Part shown: piece by piece, positions 20,122 to 29,866 of the stretch
How the letters are laid out: each line of letters begins with the position of its first letter
Numbering within the stretch: the stretch's first letter is position 1
Assembly (NCBI RefSeq): GCF_000749845.1
Contig: NZ_JQHM01000007.1
Coordinates: forward strand, 1-64,000
DNA length: 64,000 nucleotides
Direction: 5' to 3'
Source of the DNA: Pectobacterium betavasculorum
GTDB taxonomy: Bacteria; Pseudomonadota; Gammaproteobacteria; Enterobacterales; Enterobacteriaceae
Program-made: the position numbers and the translations under genes
The notes under the pieces: generated by a model
What the model saw: the letters and a program-made list of their open reading frames with translations, nothing else
Database searches by the model: none
What the model was told of the DNA's origin: nothing

Positions 20122-22158
20122 TTAGATGCTGCGCAACGTTGAAAACAGCGCTGCCCACTCACTCTTCTCGCGATAAAAGACCGGAGGCCTACCGATAGGG
20201 GCGTCTACGGTCGTATTACCGCCCTGATGCGTTTCCCCTGTCCAAACGTTGACCCAGCGATCTTCTGGCAGATACAGTGTCCAGTCGTGACGACCCTGTT
20301 CGTGAACCGGTGCAACCAGTAGATCTCGTCCCAACAGGTACTGATATTTCAGAGAGTAGGTTTGTGCATCGTCTTCGTAGTGCAAGAATAGCGGGCGCAT
20401 GACGGGTAGTCCGGTAGCCGCATTTTGTGCGACGGCCTGCTTGAGGTACGGTTTTAGGGTGGTGAAGACGGTCGTCATGCGAGCAAAATGGGCGATAGTT
20501 TCTGTATCCCCATCAAACTGCCAGTTATCGCCAGGGCGGTTGCCTTCATGGGTTCGCATCATGGAGGTGAAGGCGCTAAAGTCACACCAGCGCAGCAGCA
20601 GTTCTTTGCTGCGTCGCATCTCAAACAGAGTGGTATAACCGCCGATATCGCTGTGGTGCAGGCCGTGGCCGCTCATCGCCAACGACAATGCAGCAGGAAC
20701 CACAGATGCCAGACCATCGTCCAGGCTCCAGTCAACGTTTTGATCGCCTGCCCACATCATCGTGGAGTATTTTTGGCTACCGGTGTAACCCGCGCGCATG
20801 AAGAACAGGATCTCACCGAGCTTGCCGGTTTCCTGCAATGCGTCGTAATTGCACTTTGCCCAAAGCGCAGGCCAGGCGTTGTGCATGATTTCGGCGCTGA
20901 CACCGTTGTGTAGGTAGGTATCGGTTGGGAGGTACTCGCCAAAGTCCGCCATCCAGCCGCCACAGCCCAGTTCAATCATGTTCTTTTTGATGATTTCCTT
21001 GAACCAGTCGTAAGCTGCTGGGTTGGTCAGGTCAACTACGCCGCCGTAAAATTCGCCAAACTCAACGAGATAATCATCGCCAGAGGCATTTTTTGCCAGG
21101 TAGCCGTGCTCTGCGGCTTCAGCGCAGAGATCTTTATCGCTGGCGACATAGGGATTGATGTAAGAGAGGAACTGTACGCCTTCGGCGTTCCACTGCTTGA
21201 TGCGGCTATCCAACTGCGGATAGTTTTCACTATTCCACTTCCAGTTCCACATGACGCGCTTGCCGAAAGAGGTCATACGGATCCCAGACCAGTCTTGCGC
21301 CCAGATGCCATTTACCTTCACACCTGAGTTACGCATGGTATCCAACTTCTTCTGGCAAACGTCTGTTCCGCCTTGAATGCCAAGCGTCACCCCATCGTAA
21401 ATCCAGTCCGGTAGTTCCTGCTGACGACCTAATAGTGCGGTCAGTTTTTCCAGCAGAGAAATATAGGTGTTGGCACATTCGAAGCGCAGCGTCGTTTTGT
21501 CTTCCCACAGTGCCACCTCGTGATAGTCCGGTGAGCTGAAGTCGAAATTCATATAGCAACTGTTGTCGACATGGCAGTAGTATTTTTGCGTACTGACAAA
21601 GGTTGGCTGTGGGAAGAAGGTCCAGTAATAGTCGCCGCCTGCGTTCTCTTTGCAGTCCGCCTGCCAGGTGACATAGGTATTTTTGTTGCGGCCTACACCC
21701 TGTTCGCTGGTCCACAGCGGGAAGGGTTTGCCACGTAAATCGAAATAAGAGAACTGTTCGCCACAGCCGTAAATATGATCGTCCGGGTGAGCGGCCAGAC
21801 GTAACCAGATGCGGTTATGGGTAGGAGTACCGTTTTGCAGGCTGAGCGTCAGACGCCCCATTTCATCGGTAGAGATGTGCAACGTCGCGCTGATGGTTGC
21901 GCCACGGCTGAAATCGATTTGCCAGCCATTAGGCGATTCACTGAATGTGGCATTGGTCAGCGCCACCTTCTCATCGAGCTTATCTTTAATACTGAAATTG
22001 CCACGGAACATCTCAATGTCGGCTACGCCTGCGCCAATCCACAGACAAGGGTTGTCTGCGGTATGACGTAATATCAGACGCTGTTGGTACGTTAGTGTGA
22101 ATGCATTCTCTGATGTCGTAAATTCTATAGCGGTTGACTGTTGTTGTTGTGAACGCAT
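20122..22158 (-). CDS. yihQ: YihQ, sulfoquinovosidase (GH31)
   Basis: YihQ hydrolyses sulfoquinovosyl glycerol, the head group of plant sulfolipid, to sulfoquinovose. Length is 678 aa, equal to E. coli. By my count the nucleophile Asp405 (GWMADFGEYL), acid/base Asp472 (MMWAGDQNVDW) and the sulfonate-binding Gln288, Arg301, Trp304 and Tyr508 all occupy the published E. coli positions. This points to true sulfoquinovosidase activity rather than a general alpha-glucosidase. No signal peptide is seen, so it is cytoplasmic. It lies between yihS and yihP in the operon. Confidence 0.96.
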   Translation of the reverse strand: MRSQQQQSTAIEFTTSENAFTLTYQQRLILRHTADNPCLWIGAGVADIEMFRGNFSIKDKLDEKVALTNATFSESPNGWQIDFSRGATISATLHISTDEMGRLTLSLQNGTPTHNRIWLRLAAHPDDHIYGCGEQFSYFDLRGKPFPLWTSEQGVGRNKNTYVTWQADCKENAGGDYYWTFFPQPTFVSTQKYYCHVDNSCYMNFDFSSPDYHEVALWEDKTTLRFECANTYISLLEKLTALLGRQQELPDWIYDGVTLGIQGGTDVCQKKLDTMRNSGVKVNGIWAQDWSGIRMTSFGKRVMWNWKWNSENYPQLDSRIKQWNAEGVQFLSYINPYVASDKDLCAEAAEHGYLAKNASGDDYLVEFGEFYGGVVDLTNPAAYDWFKEIIKKNMIELGCGGWMADFGEYLPTDTYLHNGVSAEIMHNAWPALWAKCNYDALQETGKLGEILFFMRAGYTGSQKYSTMMWAGDQNVDWSLDDGLASVVPAALSLAMSGHGLHHSDIGGYTTLFEMRRSKELLLRWCDFSAFTSMMRTHEGNRPGDNWQFDGDTETIAHFARMTTVFTTLKPYLKQAVAQNAATGLPVMRPLFLHYEDDAQTYSLKYQYLLGRDLLVAPVHEQGRHDWTLYLPEDRWVNVWTGETHQGGNTTVDAPIGRPPVFYREKSEWAALFSTLRSI

Positions 22159-22220
22159 TATAGTCTCCGTAAATGTAGGGTAATTCGGTAATCTGTCGGA
22201 AATTAGGTTATTCGCATGGC

Positions 22221-23462
22221 CTATTTCGCGTTAACGTCCAGCAGACCAGCTGCAACCGCCGGAGCCAGCCCTGGAGCCAGCGGCAGACGTGGGATCACCA
22301 GGCAATGCAACAGGTGATAAATATCCTGTTTTCCGTCCCAGACTTTGGTGGTCACTTTGTTATCCGTGTCCAACTCCTGCCACCATGAACCCGTCTCGTA
22401 ATCCATCAGGTAAGTGATGCAGTAGTCCCACCATTTCTGATACCAGGCTTCGTACTGGCTATCACCGGTGAGGGTATACAGGGCATAGGCTGTCCCCATT
22501 GCTTCCACAATGGGCCAGCGCACTCTTTCGCGGACGATAGGTTTGCCATCCCAATCCACGGAGTAGACAAAACCGTCTGCGCCATCGGGAGCCCAGGCAT
22601 CGCGGATGGTGGCATGGAAAAGGCCTTTGGCGTCTTCCAGTAACCAGGCTGGTGGCTGTTCACATCTTGCTTCTAACGCCGCATGAAGATGCAGCATCAG
22701 GCGGCCCCACTCGATCCAATGGCCTGGCGTACCGCCATAGGCGCGGAAACGGTGAGCGGGATTATCTTTGTTGTAATCGCGGATAGGGTTCCAGTTAACG
22801 TCGAAGTGTTCGTTGACACGATACTCGCCACTGCGGGCAACATCGTGAATGATCACCGAGGCGATTCTGATAGCACGATCCAGCCATTTTTTGTCATGGG
22901 TAACGTCATAAACAATCAGGAAGGCTTCCACCGCGTGCATATTGGCATTGCCGCCACGGTAGTCTTCGGTTTTGCTGAACGCCTCATCCCAGGACTCCAG
23001 GCACATCTGCTCTTCTTCACTCCAGAAGTATTTCTCAATAACCTCAATGGCGTAATCCAGCAGTTTCCGGGCTTCAGGATGTCCCGTGGTGACCGCACTG
23101 GCCGCGCCCAGCAGAACAAAAAAGTGCTGATACCCCTGCTTAGACGCATCCACTACGCCCTCGTCATTCACACAGGCGTACCAGCCGCCGTACTTCTTAT
23201 CTCGCAGTGCGCCATTCATGGCGTTGATGCCGTGATCAACCAGAGCATAAGCTCCCGGTCTGCCCATCGCCGCCGCGACGGAGTAAACGTGCAACATGCG
23301 TGCAGTGATCCAGAGATGTGTGCCCATCTCTTCTTTTATCTGTCCTTTGTTACCCAGCCAGCCAAATCCGGTAGGAACAGCCGCATTTTTACCAAAATTA
23401 AAGATGCGGTCGGTTTCTTGCTCCAGCCAGTGGTTGTGGCTCAATGTGTTAAACCATTTCAT
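22221..23462 (-). CDS. yihS: YihS, sulfoquinovose isomerase
   Basis: YihS, an N-acylglucosamine 2-epimerase fold enzyme, isomerises sulfoquinovose to 6-deoxy-6-sulfofructose. It has 413 aa, as in E. coli. Catalytic and binding residues Arg55 (LWITARM), His176 (NANMHAVEA), Arg238 (AHRFR), His248 ([10 protein letters not shown]) and His383 (DIYHLLHC) fall at the E. coli numbers by my count. The gene is 15 bases after yihT. This is the first sulfoglycolysis step after release of the free sugar. Confidence 0.96.
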   Translation of the reverse strand: MKWFNTLSHNHWLEQETDRIFNFGKNAAVPTGFGWLGNKGQIKEEMGTHLWITARMLHVYSVAAAMGRPGAYALVDHGINAMNGALRDKKYGGWYACVNDEGVVDASKQGYQHFFVLLGAASAVTTGHPEARKLLDYAIEVIEKYFWSEEEQMCLESWDEAFSKTEDYRGGNANMHAVEAFLIVYDVTHDKKWLDRAIRIASVIIHDVARSGEYRVNEHFDVNWNPIRDYNKDNPAHRFRAYGGTPGHWIEWGRLMLHLHAALEARCEQPPAWLLEDAKGLFHATIRDAWAPDGADGFVYSVDWDGKPIVRERVRWPIVEAMGTAYALYTLTGDSQYEAWYQKWWDYCITYLMDYETGSWWQELDTDNKVTTKVWDGKQDIYHLLHCLVIPRLPLAPGLAPAVAAGLLDVNAK

Positions 23463-23477
23463 TCTGTCATCCTCGTA

Positions 23478-24356
23478 TTAGCAGCGGCGGGCCATCATTT
23501 CATCGACGATTTCGCCCAAACGCTGTAACTTCGGCGCCGAAACATCACGCAGCATCAGTTCGGTATCTGGCAGGCCGACGACTGATGACCAGACGGCACG
23601 GCCAGCCAGGAAGCCGGATGCACCTGCGGCCATGGCTACGCTGACTGCGCGGGGGAAGAGTTTTTCATCAACGCCGGAAGAGAGAATGACCCACGGCATA
23701 TTGATGTGTTCGTTCAGGTGTTGTGAGGCGGTGAGCAGCGTCTGCTGCGTGCCTTTACCGTAGAGTGGCATTTCGACTTTGTAGAGATCGGCACCGCTAT
23801 CACCCAGCTCTTTCGCTGCGTCGATGATGGCCTGTTCACGATCAAATTTATCGCCGCGACGCGGTGGGCGTACAACCGGCTCGATAATGCTGACCAGGCC
23901 ATTGCTATGGCACATTTCATTGAATTCTTTCACCATATCCAGACGTTGTTGAGCATCTTCATCATTGCGCCAGAGCACCAGCAGTTTTAAGGCTTTAGCC
24001 CCGTCCTGTTTCACCGCCTGCGGATTGATTTTTTTATCAATAACGACGCTATCGACAGGAATACCGTTGCCCGGAATGAACTCATCGGCGGCAACAATCA
24101 TGGCGCAACTTTTGGCCACTGCATGTTGTTCTACCACTTGGCGGTAGCAGAACTGCTGATCCACCAGAATGGCTGACGCGTAAGGAGAAAGGATTTTCGC
24201 TGCATTCACTTTGAAATCAGTCAGAACGCTGTCGTTAACTGGTAATGCTGCACCCGCAGCGGCAAACATTAAGCGCATCGCTTCACGCTGATCGACAGCC
24301 AGCATGGCAAAACCACCGGAGGCGCGCGTAATGTCTTTGATGGTGTAATTACTCAT
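23478..24356 (-). CDS. yihT: YihT, 6-deoxy-6-sulfofructose-1-phosphate aldolase
   Basis: YihT is a class I aldolase that splits sulfofructose-1-phosphate into dihydroxyacetone phosphate, which enters glycolysis, and sulfolactaldehyde. At 292 aa it is full length. The Schiff-base lysine is Lys193 in [12 protein letters not shown], the E. coli position. The start is ATG at 24356. It lies between yihU and yihS with short gaps on both sides, consistent with a single transcript from the yihU-yihV promoter region. Confidence 0.96.
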   Translation of the reverse strand: MSNYTIKDITRASGGFAMLAVDQREAMRLMFAAAGAALPVNDSVLTDFKVNAAKILSPYASAILVDQQFCYRQVVEQHAVAKSCAMIVAADEFIPGNGIPVDSVVIDKKINPQAVKQDGAKALKLLVLWRNDEDAQQRLDMVKEFNEMCHSNGLVSIIEPVVRPPRRGDKFDREQAIIDAAKELGDSGADLYKVEMPLYGKGTQQTLLTASQHLNEHINMPWVILSSGVDEKLFPRAVSVAMAAGASGFLAGRAVWSSVVGLPDTELMLRDVSAPKLQRLGEIVDEMMARRC

Positions 24357-24378
24357 TCAATTTTCCTTTATACAGTCG

Positions 24379-25275
24379 TTACAGATTTACTTTGGCAACC
24401 AGACCGGCGCTGTTACGCACCTGTTCCAGAATGGCGGTCCAGTCTTCCCGACCACGGCCTGCGGCGCGTGCCTGGTTGTAAACTTCGCGGGAGGCCGCAC
24501 CGAGTGGCAGCGGAACGTGCAGTTGGTTGGCGACATCCAGTGCGATACCAAGATCTTTGTGAGCTAAATCGATCATAAAGGCGGGAGAAAGATCGCCTTT
24601 CAGCACTTTGTTCGGCCAGGACGTCGTGAAGTGGCCTTTTCCGGCAGGCGTACCGCTCATCACTTTTAAGGCCACATCAAAGGAGAGACCGAGTGCTTCA
24701 CACAGCACAGCGGCTTCAGCGGAGAGGGCATTCAGAGCGATACTCATGTAATTGTTGATAAGTTTGACGCGAATCCCCATGCCTGGGCCGCCTGCATTAA
24801 TCAGCTCGTTACCCATCGCCATGAGTATTGGCGTAGCGCGCTCCACCTGTTCTGGCGACCCGCCCGCTAGCAGCAGCAATGTTCCTGCAACCGCGTGATC
24901 GGATGTGCGACCAACCGGGACATCCATCATGCTGAAGCCTTTTGTGTGCATGTCAGCAATCAGTTTGTCGGTCTGTAATGGATGGATGGTGGACATATCG
25001 ATGACCAACGCTTGCGCCGACAGGCTCTCGCAGATGCCCTGTTCACCGAATAACACGGTGCGAACCAGATCGCCGTTAGGCAGCATCGTGATCACAAACT
25101 CAGCAGCTTTCGCTGCCTGTGCTGGGCTACCCGCGCGCTGTGCGCCTTTCTCCACCAGGCGTTGAACGGCATCTGGGTTAACGTCAAAGACGCTGAGCTG
25201 GTGCCCCTGCTTGAGCAAGTTGCTCGCCATGGGTGAACCCATCTGGCCTAATCCGATAAATGCTATCACTGCCAT
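24379..25275 (-). CDS. yihU: YihU, sulfolactaldehyde reductase
   Basis: YihU, a beta-hydroxyacid dehydrogenase family member, reduces sulfolactaldehyde to 2,3-dihydroxypropane-1-sulfonate (DHPS) with NADH. The Rossmann motif [10 protein letters not shown] lies at the N-terminus, the DVPVGRTS substrate loop is near residue 120, and the catalytic lysine region [11 protein letters not shown] follows. ATG 25275 preceded by GGAG gives 298 aa; an upstream in-frame ATG at 25302 was rejected. It is the first gene of the minus-strand operon. DHPS is normally exported. Confidence 0.96.
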   Translation of the reverse strand: MAVIAFIGLGQMGSPMASNLLKQGHQLSVFDVNPDAVQRLVEKGAQRAGSPAQAAKAAEFVITMLPNGDLVRTVLFGEQGICESLSAQALVIDMSTIHPLQTDKLIADMHTKGFSMMDVPVGRTSDHAVAGTLLLLAGGSPEQVERATPILMAMGNELINAGGPGMGIRVKLINNYMSIALNALSAEAAVLCEALGLSFDVALKVMSGTPAGKGHFTTSWPNKVLKGDLSPAFMIDLAHKDLGIALDVANQLHVPLPLGAASREVYNQARAAGRGREDWTAILEQVRNSAGLVAKVNL

Positions 25276-25441
25276 AACGTTCTCCTGATTCATTGGTGTC
25301 ATTTTATGTCATTTAAAATCGACTTATTTTGTCTGTTTTTGATCGTATTTGTAATTTATGGTCAATAAATTGACAGGCGTCACTTTTTAAACATTTCATA
25401 AAATTAAAATGCTCCTATCCCAAAACACTTGAGGAATGACC
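25276..25441. promoter_or_regulatory. Divergent yihU-yihV control region with candidate CsqR operator
   Basis: This A/T-rich region must hold the promoters of both arms. At 25361-25374 GTCAAT-AA-ATTGAC is a perfect 6-bp-arm dyad whose arms overlap divergent TTGAC-type -35 sequences (TTGACA at 25370-25375 for yihV). It is my best candidate for a CsqR operator. No convincing -10 could be assigned. Confidence 0.5.
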
Positions 25442-26338
25442 ATGATTCGTATTGCTTGTGTAGGTATTACCGTGATGGATCGCATCTACTACGTCGAAGG
25501 ATTACCAACAGAGGGGGGGAAATATGTCGCGCAACGCTATACCGAAGTGGGCGGAGGTCCAGCCGCGACGGCCGCGGTAGCTGCGGCGAAGCTGGGGGCT
25601 CAGGTGGACTTTATTGGTCGAGTGGGCGATGACGATACGGGAAATAGTCTGCTGGCGGAGCTGGAATCGCTGGGGGTGAATACCCGCTATACTCGGCGTT
25701 ACCTGAAATCGATGTCTTCACAGTCGGCAATTATGGTTGATGCGCGCGGGGAACGGATAATCGTCAATTATCCCAGCCCGGATTTACTGCATGATGCTGA
25801 CTGGCTTGATGAAATCGATTTTTCCCAGTGGGATGTGGTGCTGGCAGATGTTCGTTGGCACGAGGGGGCGAAACAGGCATTCACGCTGGCACGTCGCGCG
25901 GGTGTTATGACAGTGCTGGATGGTGATGTTACGCCGCAGGATATCAGCGAGTTGGTGGTATTAAGCGATCATGCCGTCTTCTCTGAGCCCGGTCTGGCAC
26001 GCCTGGCAGGGGGGAAAGAGATCAGTACGGCATTAGAACACGCAAAAACGCTCACAAATGGTCATGTCTATGTGACGCGTGGTCGTGAAGGTTGTGACTG
26101 GATAAAAAATAATGTGTTACAGCATCAACCTGGATTTTCCGTTGATGTGGTCGATACTACCGGCGCTGGCGATGTTTTTCACGGAGCGTTGGCATTCAGC
26201 TTGGCTTCTGGGGCTTCACAGGACGAGGCCGTTAGATTTGCCAGTGGTGTTGCTGCACTGAAATGTACGCGTCCAGGTGGACGCGCGGGGATTCCTGACT
26301 GTGATCAAACCCGATCCTTTTTGTCACTTTTTGTATAA
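25442..26338 (+). CDS. yihV: YihV, 6-deoxy-6-sulfofructose kinase
   Basis: YihV is a PfkB/ribokinase-family kinase that phosphorylates sulfofructose with ATP to the 1-phosphate used by YihT. The PfkB signature DTTGAGDVFHGAL with the catalytic Asp is near residue 240, and EVGGGPAATAAVAA lies near residue 40. ATG 25442 with GAGGAAT upstream gives 298 aa; ATG 25436 leaves no room for the ribosome site. It is divergent from yihU and followed by csqR after 33 bases. Confidence 0.96.
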   Translation: MIRIACVGITVMDRIYYVEGLPTEGGKYVAQRYTEVGGGPAATAAVAAAKLGAQVDFIGRVGDDDTGNSLLAELESLGVNTRYTRRYLKSMSSQSAIMVDARGERIIVNYPSPDLLHDADWLDEIDFSQWDVVLADVRWHEGAKQAFTLARRAGVMTVLDGDVTPQDISELVVLSDHAVFSEPGLARLAGGKEISTALEHAKTLTNGHVYVTRGREGCDWIKNNVLQHQPGFSVDVVDTTGAGDVFHGALAFSLASGASQDEAVRFASGVAALKCTRPGGRAGIPDCDQTRSFLSLFV

Positions 26339-26371
26339 AATGCCAGAGCAATGGTTTTTCGAGGAAATTTC

Positions 26372-27175
26372 ATGAGTCTTACCGAACTGACCGGTAACCC
26401 GCGGCACGATCAGCTGATTACGCTGATTAGCGAGCGCGGTTATATGAATATCGACGAGCTGGCGGGTCTGCTGGAGGTATCCACGCAGACCGTACGTCGT
26501 GACATCCGTAAATTGAGCGAGCAGGGATTGATTACGCGTCATCACGGCGGTGCGGGCAGGGCATCCAGCGTGGTGAATACGGCGTTTGAGCAGCGTGAAG
26601 TCTCCTGGACTGAAGAGAAAAAGGCCATCGCGGAAGCGGTGGCCGATTATATTCCCGATGGATCAACCGTGTTTATTACCATTGGCACGACCGTTGAACA
26701 CGTTGCGCGTGCGTTGCTAAACCATAACCATTTACGGGTTATCACCAATAGCCTACGTGTGGCGCATATTCTGTATAACAACCCACGCTTTGAAGTGATG
26801 GTTCCCGGTGGAACATTGCGGCCACATAACAGTGGGATCATCGGCCCTTCGGCAACGGCATTTGTTGCTGATTTTCGTGCGGACTATCTCGTCACCAGCG
26901 TGGGAGCCATCGAAAGCGATGGTGCGCTACTGGAGTTTGATGTTAATGAAGCTAGCGTCGCGAAGACCATGATGGCTCACTCCAGACACATTCTCCTCGT
27001 CGCCGATCATACGAAATATTACGCTTCTGCTGCCGTGGATATTGGCAATGCTTCTTCGGTGACAGCGCTGTTCACGGATGAGTATCCCGGCCCCGCACTG
27101 CAAAACTTTCTCCAATCCCAACAGGTCGAAATTGTCCTGGCTAGCCCTTCTCAGGATGATGTGGCGTCTGCATAA
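26372..27175 (+). CDS. csqR: CsqR (YihW), DeoR-family regulator of sulfoquinovose use
   Basis: A DeoR-type repressor with an N-terminal winged helix-turn-helix (MNIDELAGLLEVSTQTVRRD, residues 24-43) and a C-terminal sugar-phosphate-isomerase-like ligand domain (VPGGTLRPHNSGIIGP). In E. coli CsqR represses the yih genes and is released by sulfoquinovose-type ligands. ATG 26372 follows GAGGAAATTTC and gives 267 aa. It is cotranscribed with yihV and presumably controls the divergent promoters. Confidence 0.95.
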   Translation: MSLTELTGNPRHDQLITLISERGYMNIDELAGLLEVSTQTVRRDIRKLSEQGLITRHHGGAGRASSVVNTAFEQREVSWTEEKKAIAEAVADYIPDGSTVFITIGTTVEHVARALLNHNHLRVITNSLRVAHILYNNPRFEVMVPGGTLRPHNSGIIGPSATAFVADFRADYLVTSVGAIESDGALLEFDVNEASVAKTMMAHSRHILLVADHTKYYASAAVDIGNASSVTALFTDEYPGPALQNFLQSQQVEIVLASPSQDDVASA

Positions 27176-27181
27176 AGAGAT

Positions 27182-27201
27182 AACCGCCTATCCGGGCGGT
27201 T
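27182..27201 (+). terminator. Weak hairpin after csqR
   Basis: AACCGCC-TATCCG-GGCGGTT begins 7 bases after the csqR stop. The following T tract is short (TTCAATT), so termination may be partial. Confidence 0.5.
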
Positions 27202-27380
27202 CAATTCCCTGCGCCATAAGCTCCATCCTTTCAGGCATAGTGTGTAACTAATCAGCGCTTGAGGTCATAACGTGTTTGACTGATTATCTTAAAGATGCTG
27301 AAAATGAATTGATTCCGCTCAGTTAGTCGTTATGTCATGAGTGAGTGAAAATCCTACGATTGCGTCAGGAGGTGGCTGCC

Positions 27381-27992
27381 ATGCTGTATATCTTTGATTT
27401 GGGTAATGTCGTCATTGATATTGATTTCAAAAGGGTATTGGGCGTCTGGAGTAATCTGAGCAGCGCGCCGCTCGCGACGTTGCAAGAGCGTTTTGTCATG
27501 GGAGAGGCGTTTGAACAGCATGAGCGGGGCGAAATCAGCGATGAAGAGTTTGCCACCAGACTGTGTCAGGAAATGGGTATCGCCCTGAGCTTCGAGCAAT
27601 TCACCGCTGGCTGGCAGGCTATTTTTGTCGCCCTGCGCCCTGAGGTTATCGACATCATGCAGCGCCTGCGTCAGGAAGGGCACCGCGTGGTGATTCTGTC
27701 GAATACCAACCGTCTCCATTGTTCACACTGGCCGGTGCTATACCCAGAAGTGGGGGCTGCGGCTGACAGGCTCTATCTGTCTCAAGACATTGGATTACGC
27801 AAGCCAGAATTGGCTATCTATCAATATGTCCTGACTCAGGAAGACTTTACGCCAGCGCAAGCCGTGTTTTTTGACGATAATTCTGCAAATGTTGATGCTG
27901 CGCAGAGTCTGGGCATTCACAGTATTCTGGTGACCGATCGTCACGTGGTTCCAGACTTTTTCGCTATGCAGGCGACGACGGCCAAAGCATGA
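27381..27992 (+). CDS. yihX: YihX, HAD-like alpha-D-glucose-1-phosphate phosphatase
   Basis: A haloacid dehalogenase superfamily phosphatase that in E. coli hydrolyses alpha-glucose-1-phosphate. Motif I is FDLGNVVIDID, motif II VVILSNTN, motif III lysine in DIGLRKPE, and motif IV VFFDDN. ATG 27381 follows AGGAGG and gives 203 aa; the earlier in-frame ATG at 27345 was rejected. In E. coli yihY follows; here dtd comes next, so yihY is absent. Confidence 0.94.
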   Translation: MLYIFDLGNVVIDIDFKRVLGVWSNLSSAPLATLQERFVMGEAFEQHERGEISDEEFATRLCQEMGIALSFEQFTAGWQAIFVALRPEVIDIMQRLRQEGHRVVILSNTNRLHCSHWPVLYPEVGAAADRLYLSQDIGLRKPELAIYQYVLTQEDFTPAQAVFFDDNSANVDAAQSLGIHSILVTDRHVVPDFFAMQATTAKA

Positions 27993-28056
27993 TTTATATC
28001 GCAAGGGCGGACATCGCCCCTATTGGGAATGATGACATCAGGAGTAGTCGGGTTTT

Positions 28057-28494
28057 ATGATTGCGCTAATTCAGCGAGTATCCAGCGCCAGCGTTACGGT
28101 AGAAGGCAATATCATTGGGAAAATTGATAACGGTTTGCTGATATTGCTGGGGGTTGAGCGGGATGATGACGAACAAAAAGCCACACGACTTTGCGAACGT
28201 GTATTGGGCTACCGGATATTCGGCGACGATGACGGAAAAATGAACCTCAATGTGCGTCAGGCTGGCGGTAAGGTGCTGGTGGTTTCCCAGTTTACTCTGG
28301 TAGCTGATACGCAGCGTGGCATGCGACCTGGGTTTTCTCGCGGCGCACATCCCTCAGAGGCCGATCGCCTCTATCAATATTTTGTCGGACAGTGTCGTGA
28401 GCAAGGCGTTCACACGGAAACAGGGCAGTTTGCGGCGGATATGAAAGTGACATTAGTGAATGATGGCCCGGTGACGTTCTGGCTACAGACATAA
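28057..28494 (+). CDS. dtd: Dtd, D-aminoacyl-tRNA deacylase
   Basis: Dtd removes D-amino acids (and glycine) mischarged on tRNA, a proofreading step in translation. At 145 aa it is full length. The active-site motif SQFTL occurs in [10 protein letters not shown], and the Gly-cisPro motif in [10 protein letters not shown]. The start is ATG 28057. It is 64 bases after yihX and is followed by fabY, as in E. coli apart from the missing yihY. Confidence 0.97.
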   Translation: MIALIQRVSSASVTVEGNIIGKIDNGLLILLGVERDDDEQKATRLCERVLGYRIFGDDDGKMNLNVRQAGGKVLVVSQFTLVADTQRGMRPGFSRGAHPSEADRLYQYFVGQCREQGVHTETGQFAADMKVTLVNDGPVTFWLQT

Positions 28495-28572
28495 TTGGCT
28501 ACAGACATCCGTTATAAAAGTGGTATCACCGCTGTCGTTCCGTGTATCAGTTTGTCAGCAGTTTGAGATCTT

Positions 28573-29559
28573 ATGAAGCATGGTGCAATAAAGCATCATC
28601 GGCACAGAGGAAGGGTTATGTATCATCTGAGAGTACCTGAAAGCGCAGAAGAACTGGATGCGTACTATCAATTCCGCTGGGAAATGTTGCGTAAACCTCT
28701 ACACCAGCCGTTAGGCTCTGAGCGTGATGCCTATGATGCTCTGGCGCATCACCAAACCGTGGTGGATGAACAGGGAAGGCTGGTTGCGATTGGGCGTCTT
28801 TCTATCAATGCGGATAATGAAGCGGCAATCCGCTTTTTAGCTGTTCACCCCGACGTGCGGGGGAAAGGGTTAGGAACGCTGCTTGCGATTACCCTGGAGT
28901 CTGTCGCGCGTCAGGAAGGCGTCAAGCGCGTGGTCTGTAGCGCCCGTGAAGACGCAATGGATTTCTTCTCCAAGCTGGGCTTTGTTAATCAGGGGGAAAT
29001 TACCGCCCCGCAAACCACACCTGTACGGCATTTCCTGATGATCAAACCCGTGGCAACGCTGGATGATATTCTGCACCGCCCTGACTGGTGCGGGCAGTTG
29101 CAACAGGCTTGGTATGAGCACATTCCCCTGAGTGAAAAAATGGGCGTGCGGATAAGCCAGTACACCGGGAAAAAATTTATCACCACTATGCCTGAAACGG
29201 GCAATCAAAACCCGCACCACACGCTTTTTGCTGGCAGCATGTTTTCTCTTGCTACGCTCACTGGGTGGGGATTGATCTGGCTATTGCTGCGCGAGCGGCA
29301 CCTTGGTGGAACGATCATTCTGGCGGATGCGCACATTCGTTACAGTTCGCCAGTCAGTGGCCGACCGAGTGCTATTGCTGATTTAGGGTCGCTGAGTGGC
29401 GATCTGGATCGTCTTGCGCGTGGTCGTAAGGCGCGTGTGCAGTTAAACGTCGAGCTGTTCGGTGATGACAATAAAGGGGCGTTATTTGAAGGTGTTTATA
29501 TCGTGCTGCCTGCTCAGCCGGATGCACCATTGGAAGAGGGCGGGTCCGAAGCGGATTAA
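28573..29559 (+). CDS. fabY: FabY (YiiD), acetoacetyl-ACP synthase/acetyltransferase-thioesterase fusion
   Basis: A two-domain protein: an N-terminal GNAT acetyltransferase domain (about residues 20-155, with [15 protein letters not shown]) and a C-terminal hotdog thioesterase-like domain ([20 protein letters not shown]). In E. coli YiiD/FabY supports initiation of fatty acid synthesis when FabH is missing. From ATG 28573 it has 328 aa against 329 in E. coli. ATG 28618, after AGGAAGGG and aligned with MYHLRVP, is an equally plausible start. Confidence 0.88.
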   Translation: MKHGAIKHHRHRGRVMYHLRVPESAEELDAYYQFRWEMLRKPLHQPLGSERDAYDALAHHQTVVDEQGRLVAIGRLSINADNEAAIRFLAVHPDVRGKGLGTLLAITLESVARQEGVKRVVCSAREDAMDFFSKLGFVNQGEITAPQTTPVRHFLMIKPVATLDDILHRPDWCGQLQQAWYEHIPLSEKMGVRISQYTGKKFITTMPETGNQNPHHTLFAGSMFSLATLTGWGLIWLLLRERHLGGTIILADAHIRYSSPVSGRPSAIADLGSLSGDLDRLARGRKARVQLNVELFGDDNKGALFEGVYIVLPAQPDAPLEEGGSEAD

Positions 29560-29866
29560 GACGCTGCGGCGTCTTATGACGTTCTTCTCATCCGTACATC
29601 ACGCTTCGCGCTAACCAGTAGTACTTCGTGATATCCATCTCGTTTTAGTAAATCCCGTGATTTTCACGGGGTTTATCCTAATGTCGATGGTTTAAGGATC
29701 GAGATACCGGGTGCTACCACGGTGCGAGGCATCCCTGCGGGAGCCTCATCACCGTGTTTCCCCCTAAAACTATGCTTAAGTAGCCAATATGAGTGTTTAC
29801 CCTGTTGTTTCAGCACGCTATGACACTGTGGATGTTTTGTTCGTCCGTATTTTGAAAATGTAATAT
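29560..29866. other. Intergenic region between convergent fabY and yicH with two hairpins
   Basis: No gene is seen. AATCCCGTG/CACGGGGTT (29650-29673) probably ends fabY transcription. A second, longer hairpin at 29718-29756 has outer arms CACGGTG/CACCGTG and inner arms GAGGC/GCCTC, and is followed by TTTCCCCC. Confidence 0.6.
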
